A DNA stretch of 64,000 nucleotides, from NCBI RefSeq assembly GCF_000718305.1, contig NZ_JOFQ01000001.1, forward strand, positions 248,001 through 312,000. Direction: 5' to 3'. Position 1 is the stretch's first letter. Every line of letters begins with the position of its first letter. The position numbers and the translations under genes were made by a program. The stretch is from Streptomyces niger (GTDB lineage Bacteria > Actinomycetota > Actinomycetes > Streptomycetales > Streptomycetaceae). Below the pieces are notes generated by a model. It searched no databases, was not told the DNA's origin, and worked only from the letters and a program-made list of their open reading frames with translations. This document shows, piece after piece, positions 1 through 9,876 of this stretch.

Positions 1-132
1 TCGCAGTGGAACGGTTTCCGTGGCATCTGCGGCCATCAGCACGTACCCGAGAACGATCACGGCGACCCCGGCTCCCTGGACTTCCGGCGCGTGCTGGAGC
101 TGGCCAAGAAAAAGTTCGGGAGCAACTCGTGA
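1..132 (+). CDS. C-terminus of an amidase-like lysin (5' end outside window)
   Basis: Frame 1 is open from the first base to a TGA at 130-132, giving 43 residues without a start. The tail contains GHQHVPENDHGDPGSLDF. A His-rich H-x-H...H-x-DPG segment of this kind closes the zinc-binding domain of N-acetylmuramoyl-L-alanine amidases (amidase_2/PGRP fold) in endolysins, where the last His is a zinc ligand. It probably cleaves the peptidoglycan stem-peptide amide bond. The stop overlaps the GTG of the next gene (GTGA), so the two are translationally coupled. Because only the tail is visible, the family call rests on one motif. Confidence 0.5.
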   Translation, partial: SQWNGFRGICGHQHVPENDHGDPGSLDFRRVLELAKKKFGSNS

Positions 133-851
133 CCGCCCCGGAGAACGTCGCAACCAGAGTCGTTCAGGAATGCTTGGTGAGCGAATTCCCGGACGCCGGC
201 TACGGAGCCGAGTACGGCAAGTTCTGGGGACCGGGAACGCGGAAGGTCTACGGTCGCTGGCAACGGGGGCTGGGCCTCTCCGGCGCCGACGCCGACGGCG
301 TACCCGGGAAATTCTCGCTGACCGAGCTGGCCAAGAAGCACGGGATGGAAATTCGCGGCAGGTTCGCCGAGGACTGTGTCGACCCGATCCACACCGGCCA
401 GATCGATTTCTCCGGACGCGGCGCGTGGCCCGCCGGCCGCGCCGCGTGCGAGAAGCACATCCGCAAGGCGCTGGACATCATGGGCCTGCCCGAGCGGTAC
501 TGGCTGCCGGGGCTGTTGACGATCGCCTCGCGCGAGAGCGCGTACAACGCCTCGAAGCACCAGATCAACACCCATGACGACAACGCCAGGAACGTCCCCG
601 ATCTGTTCGGCGGGCGGAACGCGCCGGACGGCTTCAAGGGCATGTGTTCACGCGGCATGCTGCAGACCGTTCCGCAGACCTTCGCGCGGTTCCACGCCAC
701 GGGAACCAGTCGGAAGATCTACGATCCCGTGTCCTCGGCAGCCGCCGCGAACAACTACATCATGTCCCGTTACAAGGTGGCGCGGGACGGCCACGACCTC
801 GCCGCGAAGGTGCGGCAGGCCGATCCGAACCGGCGCGGCGGAGGCTACTGA
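129..851 (+). CDS. Peptidoglycan-binding / lytic-transglycosylase-like protein
   Basis: Predicted 240 aa. GTG 129 is chosen because it overlaps the upstream TGA; the frame is open further upstream, but there it runs over the amidase gene. Residues about 18-70 (FPDAGYGAEYG...WQRGLGLSG...) resemble a phage-type peptidoglycan-binding domain. The C-terminal half has an SLT-like core: ASRESAYN carries the putative catalytic Glu, followed by GMLQTVPQTFARFH and a helix with NNYIMSRY. No signal peptide is visible, which fits a holin-dependent endolysin or a phage-tail lysin better than a secreted autolysin. The amidase plus transglycosylase pair suggests a prophage or phage-tail-like remnant, or a two-gene lysin module. 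No other phage genes follow. Confidence 0.55.
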   Translation: MTAPENVATRVVQECLVSEFPDAGYGAEYGKFWGPGTRKVYGRWQRGLGLSGADADGVPGKFSLTELAKKHGMEIRGRFAEDCVDPIHTGQIDFSGRGAWPAGRAACEKHIRKALDIMGLPERYWLPGLLTIASRESAYNASKHQINTHDDNARNVPDLFGGRNAPDGFKGMCSRGMLQTVPQTFARFHATGTSRKIYDPVSSAAAANNYIMSRYKVARDGHDLAAKVRQADPNRRGGGY

Positions 852-932
852 CCTCAGTACGGTGCAGACTGTCGAGGCCGGTAGCGGGCCCCGGCCGTGG
901 CGACGACGACGCCGGCCGGGGAGCGCACGCTG

Positions 933-986
933 TTTCCTGCACCCTCAGCTGTTCAACCGTTTCCTGCACCTTCAGCTGTTCAACCG
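933..986. repeat. 27-bp tandem duplication at a gene end
   Basis: Two adjacent 27-bp copies (933-959 and 960-986) differ at one base. The second copy covers the last codons and stop of the minus-strand hot-dog gene, so a second copy of its C-terminal codons and stop lies just downstream of the true stop. Confidence 0.85.
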
Positions 987-1424
987 CAGCGTCCAGACAA
1001 CCGTCATCTCACCCGTGACGGCCTCGTCCTCGCGCTGAATGGCGATGCTCACCGGAAATTCCGGCCGCCCGCCCGCGTCGAGCTCGGCGACGACCTCGGC
1101 CACCGGGCGGCCGAGGGTCGCCGTGGCGGTCACGGGCCCCTTGGCCACCTTCTTGTAGTCGATCTCGGCGCGCACCGCGAGCGGCACCGCACGCGAGAGC
1201 TGATCACCGAAGGCCTTGAGCACGATGGCACCGCTGGCCGACTCGGCCAGCGTGAACATGGCGCCCGCGTGGGGACCGCCGATGTGATTGTGGAAGTCCG
1301 ACTGGTCCGGCAAACGGAGCACCGCACGCTCCGAGGTGACCTCGATGAACTCCAGATTCAGGGTCCGCACCATCGGGACCGCGGCGGCCAGCATTTCACC
1401 CATCGAGGCGCTCTCAACTGTCAT
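972..1424 (-). CDS. DUF4442 / hot-dog-fold thioesterase-like protein
   Basis: 150 aa. The N-terminal half carries FHNHIGGPHAGAMFTLAES, the loop and central helix typical of PaaI/YiiD-like hot-dog proteins (DUF4442 group), which hydrolyse acyl-CoA thioesters; the physiological substrate cannot be read from sequence. Cytoplasmic, no signal peptide. No Shine-Dalgarno precedes ATG 1424. Instead a TAACAT hexamer (1432-1437, minus strand) sits 7 nt upstream, which would place the transcript start at or next to the ATG, so a leaderless message is plausible. The 3' end lies in a tandem duplication. Confidence 0.7.
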   Translation of the reverse strand: MTVESASMGEMLAAAVPMVRTLNLEFIEVTSERAVLRLPDQSDFHNHIGGPHAGAMFTLAESASGAIVLKAFGDQLSRAVPLAVRAEIDYKKVAKGPVTATATLGRPVAEVVAELDAGGRPEFPVSIAIQREDEAVTGEMTVVWTLRLNS

Positions 1425-1596
1425 GCGGATGATGTTACTGCTGAGTAGATCAACTGGCCACCACTCGCCCGCGAGGCGCCCCCAAGTGGCGAGCGGCGCG
1501 GTCGGCCGGCGACACCGCGGCGCGGTGCCGAAGTCACCCGAAGCGCCACGAAGCGCATGCGAAAGTCAGAGTTCTGTCACGCTCACCGGGGCAGCT

Positions 1597-1626
1597 GTGA
1601 CACCTCCCACCTCGGCCCTTTATCGT
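1597..1626 (+). promoter_or_regulatory. Sigma-70-like promoter for a leaderless transcript
   Basis: GTGACA (1597-1602), an 18-nt spacer and TATCGT (1621-1626) form a good HrdB-type promoter. The expected start site is about 1633-1635, on the ATG at 1635, and no Shine-Dalgarno is present, so the mRNA is probably leaderless. Confidence 0.55.
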
Positions 1627-1634
1627 TAGCGCCC

Positions 1635-2693
1635 ATGTGGCCAGGACAGCAGCCGCCCGGGGGCGAGCAGAACCCGCAGGGGCAGAACCCGCAGGGACCG
1701 ACCCCTCAGGGGCACAACCCTTATCAGCAGCCGGGGTACCAACAGCCGAATCCGTACCAGCAGCAGGGTTATCAGCAGCCGGGTTACCAGCAGCCCAACC
1801 CCTACCAGCAGCACCCGACGCAGCCGCAGTGGCAGGGGCCGGGCGGGCCGCAGCCGCCCAAGAACAACGGCAGCAACGAGAAGAAGACCACCGTGACGAT
1901 CGCCATCGTCGCGGCGGTAGCGGTCGTGGCGGCCGCCGTGGTCACCGGCGTCGTCGTCCTCCAGGGCGGCGAGAAGAAGCCCGTCGCCCATGGCAACACC
2001 GAGCCCAGCAAGTCCGCGACGGCCGAGCCCTCGGAGTCGTCGGACGACGGGAGTGCGGGCGGCGGTCCCGGCGGCGACCCGAACGCGCCCGACCAGCCCG
2101 TGATCAAGGGCTGGCAGACGGTGATCAACAGCAAGCGGCACGTCGCCTTCGACGTCCCCACCAAGGACTGGACGACCACCTCGGCGGACACTTGGGGCAG
2201 CTTCCTGATCGCCGACAAGAAGGACAAGGACTACGGCAAGCCGATCGTCACCATGACCGCTCCTGCCTACCTCAAGGAGAACTGGTGCACGGTCAAGGAC
2301 AAGGACGGCAACGAGCACACCTCCGCGCTGGCCGGCACCGGCGTCAAGGGCGCCCAGGGTGCCAAGAGCCAGGGCGACGCCGCCCACAACGAGTCCCTGA
2401 ACTGGGTCCTCGCGGGATACGACCAGAAGCAGACCGGCACCCGTAAGGACACCAAGTCCGTACCCTTCAAGAGCGACCACGGCATCACGGGGAAACTGGC
2501 CACCTCGACCGTGACCGGCGTGAAGAAGCACGACAAGTGCGACTCGGACGGCAAGGCGTACGCGATCACGTACACCGACACCACCGGCGAGTACGCCACC
2601 TGGGTCCTGTACGCCGCCAAGGGCGTCAAGGGCGAGCTCGACGAGGCCACGATCAAGAAGATCATGAGCTCCCTGCGGCCGCTCGACGAATAA
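1635..2693 (+). CDS. Pro/Gln-rich single-pass membrane protein with extracellular domain
   Basis: 352 aa from ATG 1635, chosen because a promoter ends just before it. Residues 1-80 are a low-complexity Pro/Gln/Asn/Gly/Tyr region with repeated NPYQQPGYQQP-like units. A single transmembrane helix follows (TIAIVAAVAVVAAAVVTGVV, about 90-112), then a Ser/Gly/Asp-rich linker and a globular domain of about 190 aa containing WQTVINSKRHVAFDVPT and two Cys that could pair. The topology is cytoplasmic tail in, folded domain out. Proteins of this build are common and uncharacterised in Streptomyces. No enzymatic motif is seen. Confidence 0.7.
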   Translation: MWPGQQPPGGEQNPQGQNPQGPTPQGHNPYQQPGYQQPNPYQQQGYQQPGYQQPNPYQQHPTQPQWQGPGGPQPPKNNGSNEKKTTVTIAIVAAVAVVAAAVVTGVVVLQGGEKKPVAHGNTEPSKSATAEPSESSDDGSAGGGPGGDPNAPDQPVIKGWQTVINSKRHVAFDVPTKDWTTTSADTWGSFLIADKKDKDYGKPIVTMTAPAYLKENWCTVKDKDGNEHTSALAGTGVKGAQGAKSQGDAAHNESLNWVLAGYDQKQTGTRKDTKSVPFKSDHGITGKLATSTVTGVKKHDKCDSDGKAYAITYTDTTGEYATWVLYAAKGVKGELDEATIKKIMSSLRPLDE

Positions 2694-2729
2694 TCCAGTG
2701 ACGCCTTCGGGCAAGAACGCGATGCTGTT

Positions 2730-4082
2730 GTGATGACGATGAAGCGTCCCGTGTGGGCGGGGCGCAATTACACGCTGCTGACGGCCGCCGCCGTGGTCAC
2801 CGGTCTCGGAAGTTCCGGGGCCCTGATCGCGGCGGCGTTCGCCGTGCTCCAAGCCGGCGGATCGGCGACCGACGTGGGCCTGGTCGCCGCGGCCCGCACC
2901 ATCCCCCTGGTGATCTTCCTCCTCATCGGAGGCGCGCTCGCCGACCGGCTGCCGCGGCACCGCGTGATGGTCGCCGCCAACGCTCTGAACTGCGTGTCCC
3001 AGGGCGCCTTCGCGGTGTTGGTACTCACCGGGGAACCCCGCCTGTGGCAGATGGCGCTGCTGTCCGCGCTCGGCGGCACCGGGCAGGCCTTCTTCGCGCC
3101 GGCCGCCGAGGGCATGGTGCTGGCCAGCGTCTCCGGCGAGCACTCGGGCCGCGCCTTCGCCGTCTTCCGCATGGGCATGAACGGCGCGAACATCGGTGGC
3201 GCCGCACTGGGCGGCGCGCTGATCGCGGCCGTCGGCCCCGGCTGGGTGCTGGCGGTCGACGCCGCCGCCTTCGCCCTCGCCGGCCTGCTGCGCGCCTTCC
3301 TCGACGTACGGGGCGTGCCACCGCGAGAACCGGGGCACGGCCTGCTCACCGATCTGAGGGACGGCTGGCGGGAGGTCGTCTCGCGGCCGTGGCTGTGGTC
3401 GATCGTCCTGCAGTTCGCGATCGTCAATGCCGTCGTGGCGGCTGCCGAGGCGGTGTACGGGCCGCTGGTCGCGCAGGAGCACTTGGGCGGCCCGGGGCCG
3501 TGGGGGCTGGCGTTGGCGGCGTTCGGTGCCGGTACGGTCGGCGGCGCGCTGCTGATGACCCGGTACAAGCCTCGGTACCTGCTGCGCGTGGGCGCGCTGT
3601 GCGTCTTCCCGCTCGCTCTGCCGTCCGCCGCGCTGGCCGTGCCGGTGCCGGCCGGTGCGCTGGCGGCCGTGATGTTCGGCGCGGGCATCGCGGTCGAGGT
3701 GTTCGCGGTGACGTGGATGATGGCGCTGCACCAGGAGATACCGGAGGAGAAGTTCTCCCGGGTCTCCTCGTACGACTGGCTCGGCTCGCTCGCCATGGTA
3801 CCGCTGGCCACCGCCCTCGCGGGCCCCGTCCAGGACCTGATCGGCCGCACCTCCGCCCTGTGGGCGTGCTCGGCGCTGATCGCACTGCTGACGGCGGCCG
3901 TGCTGTGCGTTCGGGACGTTCGGCAGCTGCGGCGCCGGCCGGACACGACGACGGTGGCCGCCGAGGCGGCACCCGCGTCGGACGCCGCCGAGCCCTCTCA
4001 GGGGACCGCCGAGGTCCCCGGCCAAGTCCCGGTGACCGGCCTCCCGGCCTCCGCCGCGGCCGACGACGTCACGCCGCACTGA
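2730..4082 (+). CDS. MFS transporter (MFS_3/EntS-like exporter)
   Basis: About 450 aa with roughly 12 hydrophobic segments, GTG 2730 (ATG 2733 or 2739 also possible). The loop between TM2 and TM3 has GGALADRLPRHRVM, the MFS motif A (G-x3-D-R-x-G/P-R-R/K). The layout matches the MFS_3 group (enterobactin exporter EntS, macrolide pumps). It likely exports a small hydrophobic molecule or siderophore by proton antiport. The C-terminal 50 residues are a polar Ala/Pro/Glu tail. No biosynthetic partner is adjacent, so the substrate is unknown. Confidence 0.8.
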   Translation: MMTMKRPVWAGRNYTLLTAAAVVTGLGSSGALIAAAFAVLQAGGSATDVGLVAAARTIPLVIFLLIGGALADRLPRHRVMVAANALNCVSQGAFAVLVLTGEPRLWQMALLSALGGTGQAFFAPAAEGMVLASVSGEHSGRAFAVFRMGMNGANIGGAALGGALIAAVGPGWVLAVDAAAFALAGLLRAFLDVRGVPPREPGHGLLTDLRDGWREVVSRPWLWSIVLQFAIVNAVVAAAEAVYGPLVAQEHLGGPGPWGLALAAFGAGTVGGALLMTRYKPRYLLRVGALCVFPLALPSAALAVPVPAGALAAVMFGAGIAVEVFAVTWMMALHQEIPEEKFSRVSSYDWLGSLAMVPLATALAGPVQDLIGRTSALWACSALIALLTAAVLCVRDVRQLRRRPDTTTVAAEAAPASDAAEPSQGTAEVPGQVPVTGLPASAAADDVTPH

Positions 4083-4120
4083 GAAGCTGCCCCACGGAGC
4101 CATCACCCACGGAACACCCT

Positions 4121-4197
4121 ACGAAGCTGTCAACCCATGAAGCTGTCACCCACGAAGGTGTCAGACACGAAGCTGTCAGCCACGAAGGTGTCAGCCC
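4121..4197. repeat. Five tandem 15-16 bp repeats
   Basis: Five units of the form ACGAAGSTGTCANCC (4121, 4137, 4152, 4167, 4182) fill the space between the convergent MFS and spermidine-synthase-like genes and run into the last codons of the latter. Confidence 0.85.
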
Positions 4198-5129
4198 ACG
4201 CTGAACGCTCCGGCGGGTGGCGCGGGTGAGGGGACGGCGTCCTCGTCCCGCACCGGCTGCGCGTCGCCGATGAGCTGCCGCAGCCGCGGGCCGTGTTCGA
4301 CCCGGGCGGGGAAGGCGTCGGCCGCCACCCGCCGGGCGATCTCCGGCAGCGGCAGCTCCTCCTGGGAGGCGACGAGGACCGCGTTCCCGAAGCGCCGTCC
4401 GCGCAGCACCGCCGGCTCCGCGATCAGGCAGAGCCGCGCGAAGACCGCCGCGTAGTTGGCGAGCTGGCCACGCAGGAAGGTGAAGGGCGCGCTGTCGGCC
4501 AGGTTCGCCACGTAGCAGCCACCGGGGCGCAGCGCCCGGCCGGCGGCCCGCGCGTACTCCGCCGACGTCAGGTGCGCCGGCACCCGCGACCCGCCGAAGA
4601 CGTCCGCCACGACGATGTCGGCAGCGGCCTCCGGCGCCGACTCCAACGCGGCACGGGCATCCGCGGCCTGTACGGATATGCCGCTGTCGGGCGGCAGTGG
4701 GAGATGCTCGCGTACGAGGTCGAGCAGGCCGCGGTCGGCCTCGACCACCTGCTGCCGGGAGCCGGGCCGGGTCGCGCCGAGGTAGCGCGGCAGGGCCAGC
4801 GCACCGCCTCCGAGGTGCAGCGCATCCAGCGGACGGCCCGGCTCGGCCACCGCGTCCAGGACGTGCCCGATCCTGCGGGCGTACTCGAACTCCAGGTACG
4901 TCGGCTCGTCCAGATCCACGTACGACTGCGGAGCACCGTCCACGGTCAGCAGCGCGGCACGCGGCCTGTCCACGTCCGGCAGCAACTTGGCCGTGCCGCA
5001 GTCCACTTCCCGCGTGACGGGTACGAGGGCCGAACCGAAGTCGGGGCCGGGGCCGGGGCCGAGGCCGGTGCCGGGGTCGGAAGTTGTCGGGTCGCCGACG
5101 GCTGCCGGCGCGTCGTTTCGCTCTGCCAC
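4191..5129 (-). CDS. Spermidine synthase-like methyltransferase-fold protein
   Basis: 312 aa, GTG 5129. The core is a Rossmann-like class I fold: YLEFEYARRIGHVLD, then LHLGGGALALPRYL (the glycine-rich motif I), VVEADRGLLDLVREH, AADIVVADVF (the acidic strand) and LRPGGCYVANLADSA. These match the spermidine-synthase-like family frequently annotated as fused MFS/spermidine synthase, but without the membrane part. True aminopropyltransferase activity is doubtful because the polyamine-binding residues are not clear. The first 30 residues are Gly/Pro-rich. No Shine-Dalgarno is seen. Confidence 0.72.
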   Translation of the reverse strand: MAERNDAPAAVGDPTTSDPGTGLGPGPGPDFGSALVPVTREVDCGTAKLLPDVDRPRAALLTVDGAPQSYVDLDEPTYLEFEYARRIGHVLDAVAEPGRPLDALHLGGGALALPRYLGATRPGSRQQVVEADRGLLDLVREHLPLPPDSGISVQAADARAALESAPEAAADIVVADVFGGSRVPAHLTSAEYARAAGRALRPGGCYVANLADSAPFTFLRGQLANYAAVFARLCLIAEPAVLRGRRFGNAVLVASQEELPLPEIARRVAADAFPARVEHGPRLRQLIGDAQPVRDEDAVPSPAPPAGAFSVG

Positions 5130-5210
5130 CGTCTTATTGTGCGGTGCGCAGGGCGACTTCCGTACCCGCCCGCCCGGCGGGGGGCGGGTGGCGTACGGCC
5201 GGGCTTCGGG

Positions 5211-6116
5211 TCAGCGGTCCGCTCCGCCCGCCCATACCCGGGCCGCCTCCGATGCGTGCGCGGCGGCCTGGACGCGGCCGGCGCGGGCCGCGGCGGCGCG
5301 CTTGGAAGGGTCCAGAACGTTACGGCCGAAGGCCGCCCGCGCGGCGCGGTCCGGCGTGACGACCAGTACCTCCGCACCGTCCGCCGCGAGCCGCGCGGCC
5401 TGCGCGCGAGGCGTCGCGACGGGGCCGCCGCCCGACGCCATGGGGGCGATCACGACGACGCGCCCGTACCCGGCGGCGAGGTCCGCGTTCGCGCACGAGT
5501 GGACGCCGCCGTCGATCCACCGCCGGTCCCCGATCGTCACGGGCGGCCAGACACCCGGCACCGCGCAGCTCGCGGCCACCGCATCGGCGAGCTTCACGCC
5601 GCTGCCTCCGTCGAAGGCGCTGCGCTCGCCCGTGTACGCGTCCACTGCCGTGATCATCAGCCGCCGGGCCGGCCACTCCTGGGACAGCAGCCGTCCGGCG
5701 ATCACCGCGCGCTGGGTGTTCTCCGGCCCCGTACGAGCGGCCAGCGCGAGCCGCCCCATCCGCGCGCCGAAGGTCACCGCGTCCCGCGACCGCAGCGCGA
5801 TGGCCGCGAACCGGGCCATCGACACGGCCCCCATCCGGGCCGGCGCGCCGCCACCTTGTGCGATGCCCACAGCACCTGCGGATGCACCGACCGAAGGGCC
5901 GCTCGAAGGCCCGGCCAGCTGTCGTTCGTACAGCTCCTCCAACGTCAGCTGCCCGGAGGTGAGCTGGGCGCCGACCAGGGACCCCGCGGACGTGCCGATG
6001 ACGACATCGGCCGAGCAGAGGTCCACCCCCGCCTCGGCCAGTCCGGCGAGCATCCCGATCTCCCAGCCGATGCCCGTGAGTCCGCCACCGCCCAGCACCA
6101 ACGCCGTACCCGCCAT
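5211..6116 (-). CDS. Patatin-like phospholipase
   Basis: 301 aa. ATG 6116 is chosen because GGGAGA lies about 9 nt upstream and the protein then begins MAGTALVLGGGGLTGIGWE. The catalytic Ser/Asp dyad of patatins is present: oxyanion loop GGGGLTG near residue 8, nucleophile elbow GTSAG near 43, and the Asp of the D-G-G box in WIDGGVHS near 200. It should hydrolyse ester bonds of phospholipids or other acyl lipids, cytoplasmic or membrane-associated since no signal peptide is present. The frame is open upstream to 6404, but that region contains the EF-Tu terminator and is not coding. Confidence 0.85.
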   Translation of the reverse strand: MAGTALVLGGGGLTGIGWEIGMLAGLAEAGVDLCSADVVIGTSAGSLVGAQLTSGQLTLEELYERQLAGPSSGPSVGASAGAVGIAQGGGAPARMGAVSMARFAAIALRSRDAVTFGARMGRLALAARTGPENTQRAVIAGRLLSQEWPARRLMITAVDAYTGERSAFDGGSGVKLADAVAASCAVPGVWPPVTIGDRRWIDGGVHSCANADLAAGYGRVVVIAPMASGGGPVATPRAQAARLAADGAEVLVVTPDRAARAAFGRNVLDPSKRAAAARAGRVQAAAHASEAARVWAGGADR

Positions 6117-6368
6117 GCGTGCCGCTCTCCCGATTCTCGATGGTCCGTCATTCATCAGTCGTCCGGCGTTTCCGGCGCTCCGGGCATCCGGTGCTCCAAG
6201 GGTCCGCCGGACGTGCAGTCTTCCATCGAGAACGCGCCGCCGACAGGCCCCATCCGGACCCGGCGCGCACGCCCGGGCACTTGCGCTCCCGCACAAGAAA
6301 CTGCACGTGAACACGGGTGTGCAGGTGCACGTGTCGGCGCACGGTACGGCGCGGCGGAAGCTCCTCCA

Positions 6369-6409
6369 GGGGCGTGCCGAGACCCCGTTCCGGAGCTTCG
6401 GCACGCCCC
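6369..6409 (-). terminator. Intrinsic-type terminator of the EF-Tu3 gene
   Basis: GGGGCGTGCCGA (6369-6380) pairs perfectly with TCGGCACGCCCC (6398-6409), a 12-bp stem with a 17-nt loop just beyond the EF-Tu stop. There is no U-tract, as is usual in Streptomyces. Confidence 0.75.
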
Positions 6410-6413
6410 GCTC

Positions 6414-7715
<1,302 letters not shown>

Positions 7716-7862
7716 GGGTACGTGATCTCCTCACGCGCCGGGCAGGCGTGACGACGCCGCGGTGGCGCGGTGCTGCGGTGAGACGGCGGCTCGGCCGCCG
7801 TACGGACCCCCTGGCCTGGCCGACCCTCCCCCTGCGGGGCCCGCCGGACTGTCCGGGAAGGG

Positions 7863-8132
7863 TCAGCTTCGGACGCCGCCGAGTGCGGCGCAGGAGACTG
7901 CTGCCACGGCAGCGAGGTGCGGAACGGCGGCAGTGGCGTGCGGAACGGCCTCGGTGACGTGCGGAATCGCGTCGGTGGCGTGCGGCCTGACGGCGGTGGC
8001 GTGAGGAACGACGTCGGTGGCGTGCGGCCTGACGGCAGTGACGGCAGCCTTCGGCGCGTCCGCGGCAGCGGACCTGAGCGCGTGGAAGGCGAACCGGGTC
8101 ATGGACAAAGGATCGCGGGCGGACGCGGCCAC
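7863..8132 (-). CDS. Doubtful repeat-encoded ORF (heptad PHAT repeats)
   Basis: An 89-residue reading frame whose centre is a translation of 21-bp DNA repeats, giving five or six copies of the heptad PHATDVV/PHATAVR. It starts with MAASARDPLSMTRFAFHALR; no strong Shine-Dalgarno was found. It could be a real low-complexity peptide, or simply the open frame of a minisatellite in the 556-bp space between the divergent EF-Tu3 and TVP38 genes. No family is recognised. Confidence 0.2.
   Translation of the reverse strand: MAASARDPLSMTRFAFHALRSAAADAPKAAVTAVRPHATDVVPHATAVRPHATDAIPHVTEAVPHATAAVPHLAAVAAVSCAALGGVRS
7906..8049. repeat. 21-bp minisatellite, about six copies
   Basis: Units of consensus ACGNCGTCGGTGGCGTGCGGA begin near 7906, 7924, 7945, 7966, 7987 and 8008, the last decaying by 8049. 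The rest of 7716-8271 shows no other gene. Confidence 0.8.
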
Positions 8133-8271
8133 GTCGACTTATTTTTGCGCTGCACGAGTCCGCGGCGCCGACGCCGTCCTGTGGCCGTCTCCTCCGCCTC
8201 GTTGCTCACGGACGGTCACCCGTACACAGTTATTACACCGTTCTGACACCCGGTTCGGTTACGCTCCCCTG

Positions 8272-8982
8272 ATGCTCGAATCCGCTACCCCGCCCGACGC
8301 CTTCGCCGTGCGCTGTACGCGGCTCCTCCTGTCGCCGTGGTCCCGGCTGGGGCTGCTGGTCGCTCTGCTGGCCTGCGCCGCGACCGCCGTGGTCGTATGG
8401 CAACCGCAGCGCATGCTCGCTCACGGGTGGCCGCCGCAATTCTCCGGCGGCACGGCCGTGGTGCTGTTCACGGTCGCCTACGGCCTGTGCACCACGGCGT
8501 TCGTCCCGCGCCCCGTGCTGAACGCCGCGGCGGGGGCGCTCTTCGGCGCTCAGACAGGTACCCCGGCAGCGCTGATCGGCACGGTGCTCGGCTCCGGGCT
8601 CGCCTTCGGCCTGGGCCGGCTGCTGGGCCAGGACGCGCTGCGCCCGCTGCTCCGCGCCCGCTGGCTGACCGCGGCCGATCGCCAGCTGAGCCGGCACGGC
8701 TTCCGTTCGATGCTGGCCATCCGGCTCTTTCCCGGCCTGCCCTTCGCCGCCACCAACTACTGCGCGGCGGTGTCCCGTATGCGGTGGCCCGCCTTCCTGC
8801 TCGCCACCGCGCTCGGCAGCATCCCGAACACCGCCGCATATGTCGTGGCCGGCGCGCAGGCGTCCACGCCCACGTCGCCCGCGTTCCTGATCTCGATGGG
8901 CTTCATCGCCGTCACGGGGCTGGCGGCGGTCGCCGTGGCGTGGTGGAAGCGCGGTGCATTGCGCGGCACTTCGGATTCGTGA
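8272..8982 (+). CDS. TVP38/TMEM64 family membrane protein
   Basis: 236 aa from ATG 8272, picked as the first ATG before the first hydrophobic segment; there is no Shine-Dalgarno. Multi-pass, with the SNARE-associated/DedA-superfamily signature: FVPRPVLNAAAGALFG, then GLAFGLGRLLG, FRSMLAIRLFPGLPFAATNY and a C-terminal TM pair. The R-x-x-P-x-x-P/F-x-x-x-N-Y element is the re-entrant loop conserved in VTT-domain proteins, implicated in lipid or undecaprenyl-phosphate scrambling and membrane homeostasis. Inferred inner-membrane protein; the substrate is unproven. Confidence 0.85.
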   Translation: MLESATPPDAFAVRCTRLLLSPWSRLGLLVALLACAATAVVVWQPQRMLAHGWPPQFSGGTAVVLFTVAYGLCTTAFVPRPVLNAAAGALFGAQTGTPAALIGTVLGSGLAFGLGRLLGQDALRPLLRARWLTAADRQLSRHGFRSMLAIRLFPGLPFAATNYCAAVSRMRWPAFLLATALGSIPNTAAYVVAGAQASTPTSPAFLISMGFIAVTGLAAVAVAWWKRGALRGTSDS

Positions 8983-9296
8983 CCCGGGAACAGGACGGGT
9001 GACGTGTACCGCACGCACGTGCACCTACTCGTGCAACTGCATCCGCATTCGTTTCCCGCATCATCTCCTGCATCGACATCTGCAATTCCTTTGTCGCAAT
9101 GGGCAGACGACTCATCGCCGTGATGAACAGATAGCCCTGCAGATGCCAATGCGCCCCTGAATGCGCCCCCTATTGCCCCCGTCGGCGACAAGAAGTGACA
9201 AGTCGGCGACGGTGAACAGCATTCCCCCAGGATTTCGTTCAGTTCCGGTCAATCGTCAACACGGTACGCGCCATTCCCCTTTTCGCCACCGCTCCC
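8983..9296. other. Intergenic stretch with no supported feature
   Basis: 314 bp between the TVP38 gene and the minus-strand ATPase. It is less GC-rich than its surroundings, and frames crossing it lack coding character. No hairpin or operator was recognised. Confidence 0.5.
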
Positions 9297-9773
9297 TCAG
9301 ACGCATCGGAGAGGGACCCTGGCGCCGGCCATCTGCGTGGCCGTGCTGCCTCCTGACACCTGCCGCGTGCCCGTACGCGGCACCCGGCCGACCGGGATCT
9401 CCGCCCAACACCGCTTGCCCGTCGGCGTCCGCTCGGCACCATGGTTGGCGGACAGCGCCGCGACGAGGAACAGCCCACGCCCGCCCTCGTCGTCCAGGTC
9501 CGCGAAGCCCGCGCTCGGCAGCTCAGCGCTGGTGTCGAAGACCTCGACCAGCAGGACCTCGCCGTGCAACCGGGCACTGACGGCGACGAGGTCACCGCCC
9601 GCGTGCTGGACCGCGTTGGTGATCAATTCGCTGGTTACCAGTTCGACGTTCTGGAGTGACTGGGCGTCGAACTGCACGCTCCAGCTCCGTAAGTCGCTCA
9701 TTACCCGGCGCCGCGCTGCTGCCGCGGCGGCGGGCGTACCAGGCACGGAGAAGCTGAGCCCGTGCGCTTGCAT
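9297..9773 (-). CDS. ATP-binding protein, anti-sigma-factor kinase-like (HATPase_c_2)
   Basis: 158 aa. ATG 9773 has a perfect AGGAGG 6 nt upstream. The GHKL/Bergerat fold of anti-sigma serine kinases is evident: N-box ELVTSELITNAVQHA, then VEVFDTS and the G-box DEGGRGLFLVAAL. Streptomyces encode dozens of these SpoIIAB/RsbW-like proteins, most thought to modulate sigma factors or anti-anti-sigma partners. It is divergent from an XRE regulator, a recurrent pairing. One Leu codon (9690-9692, minus strand) is TTA, so translation probably needs bldA tRNA. Confidence 0.82.
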   Translation of the reverse strand: MQAHGLSFSVPGTPAAAAAARRRVMSDLRSWSVQFDAQSLQNVELVTSELITNAVQHAGGDLVAVSARLHGEVLLVEVFDTSAELPSAGFADLDDEGGRGLFLVAALSANHGAERTPTGKRCWAEIPVGRVPRTGTRQVSGGSTATQMAGARVPLRCV

Positions 9774-9848
9774 GAGTGGCCTCCTGACTGAGTGGGCAAC
9801 TCAGGCAAGCAGCGATGCGACCGCTGTGGCCAGATCGGACGTCGGCGA

Positions 9849-9876
9849 TGCATCACTTATGCAGGAGTTGCATCAC
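9849..9876. promoter_or_regulatory. Direct repeats in the divergent ATPase/XRE promoter region
   Basis: Two copies of TGCATCAC (9849-9856 and 9869-9876) start 20 bp apart, about two helical turns, in the shared upstream region. They are a candidate operator for the XRE protein, inferred from position only. Confidence 0.35.

Noticed and set aside
1626..4106. 826-codon minus-strand open frame
   Set aside because: Antisense to the Pro/Gln-rich protein and the MFS transporter, both with clear motifs.
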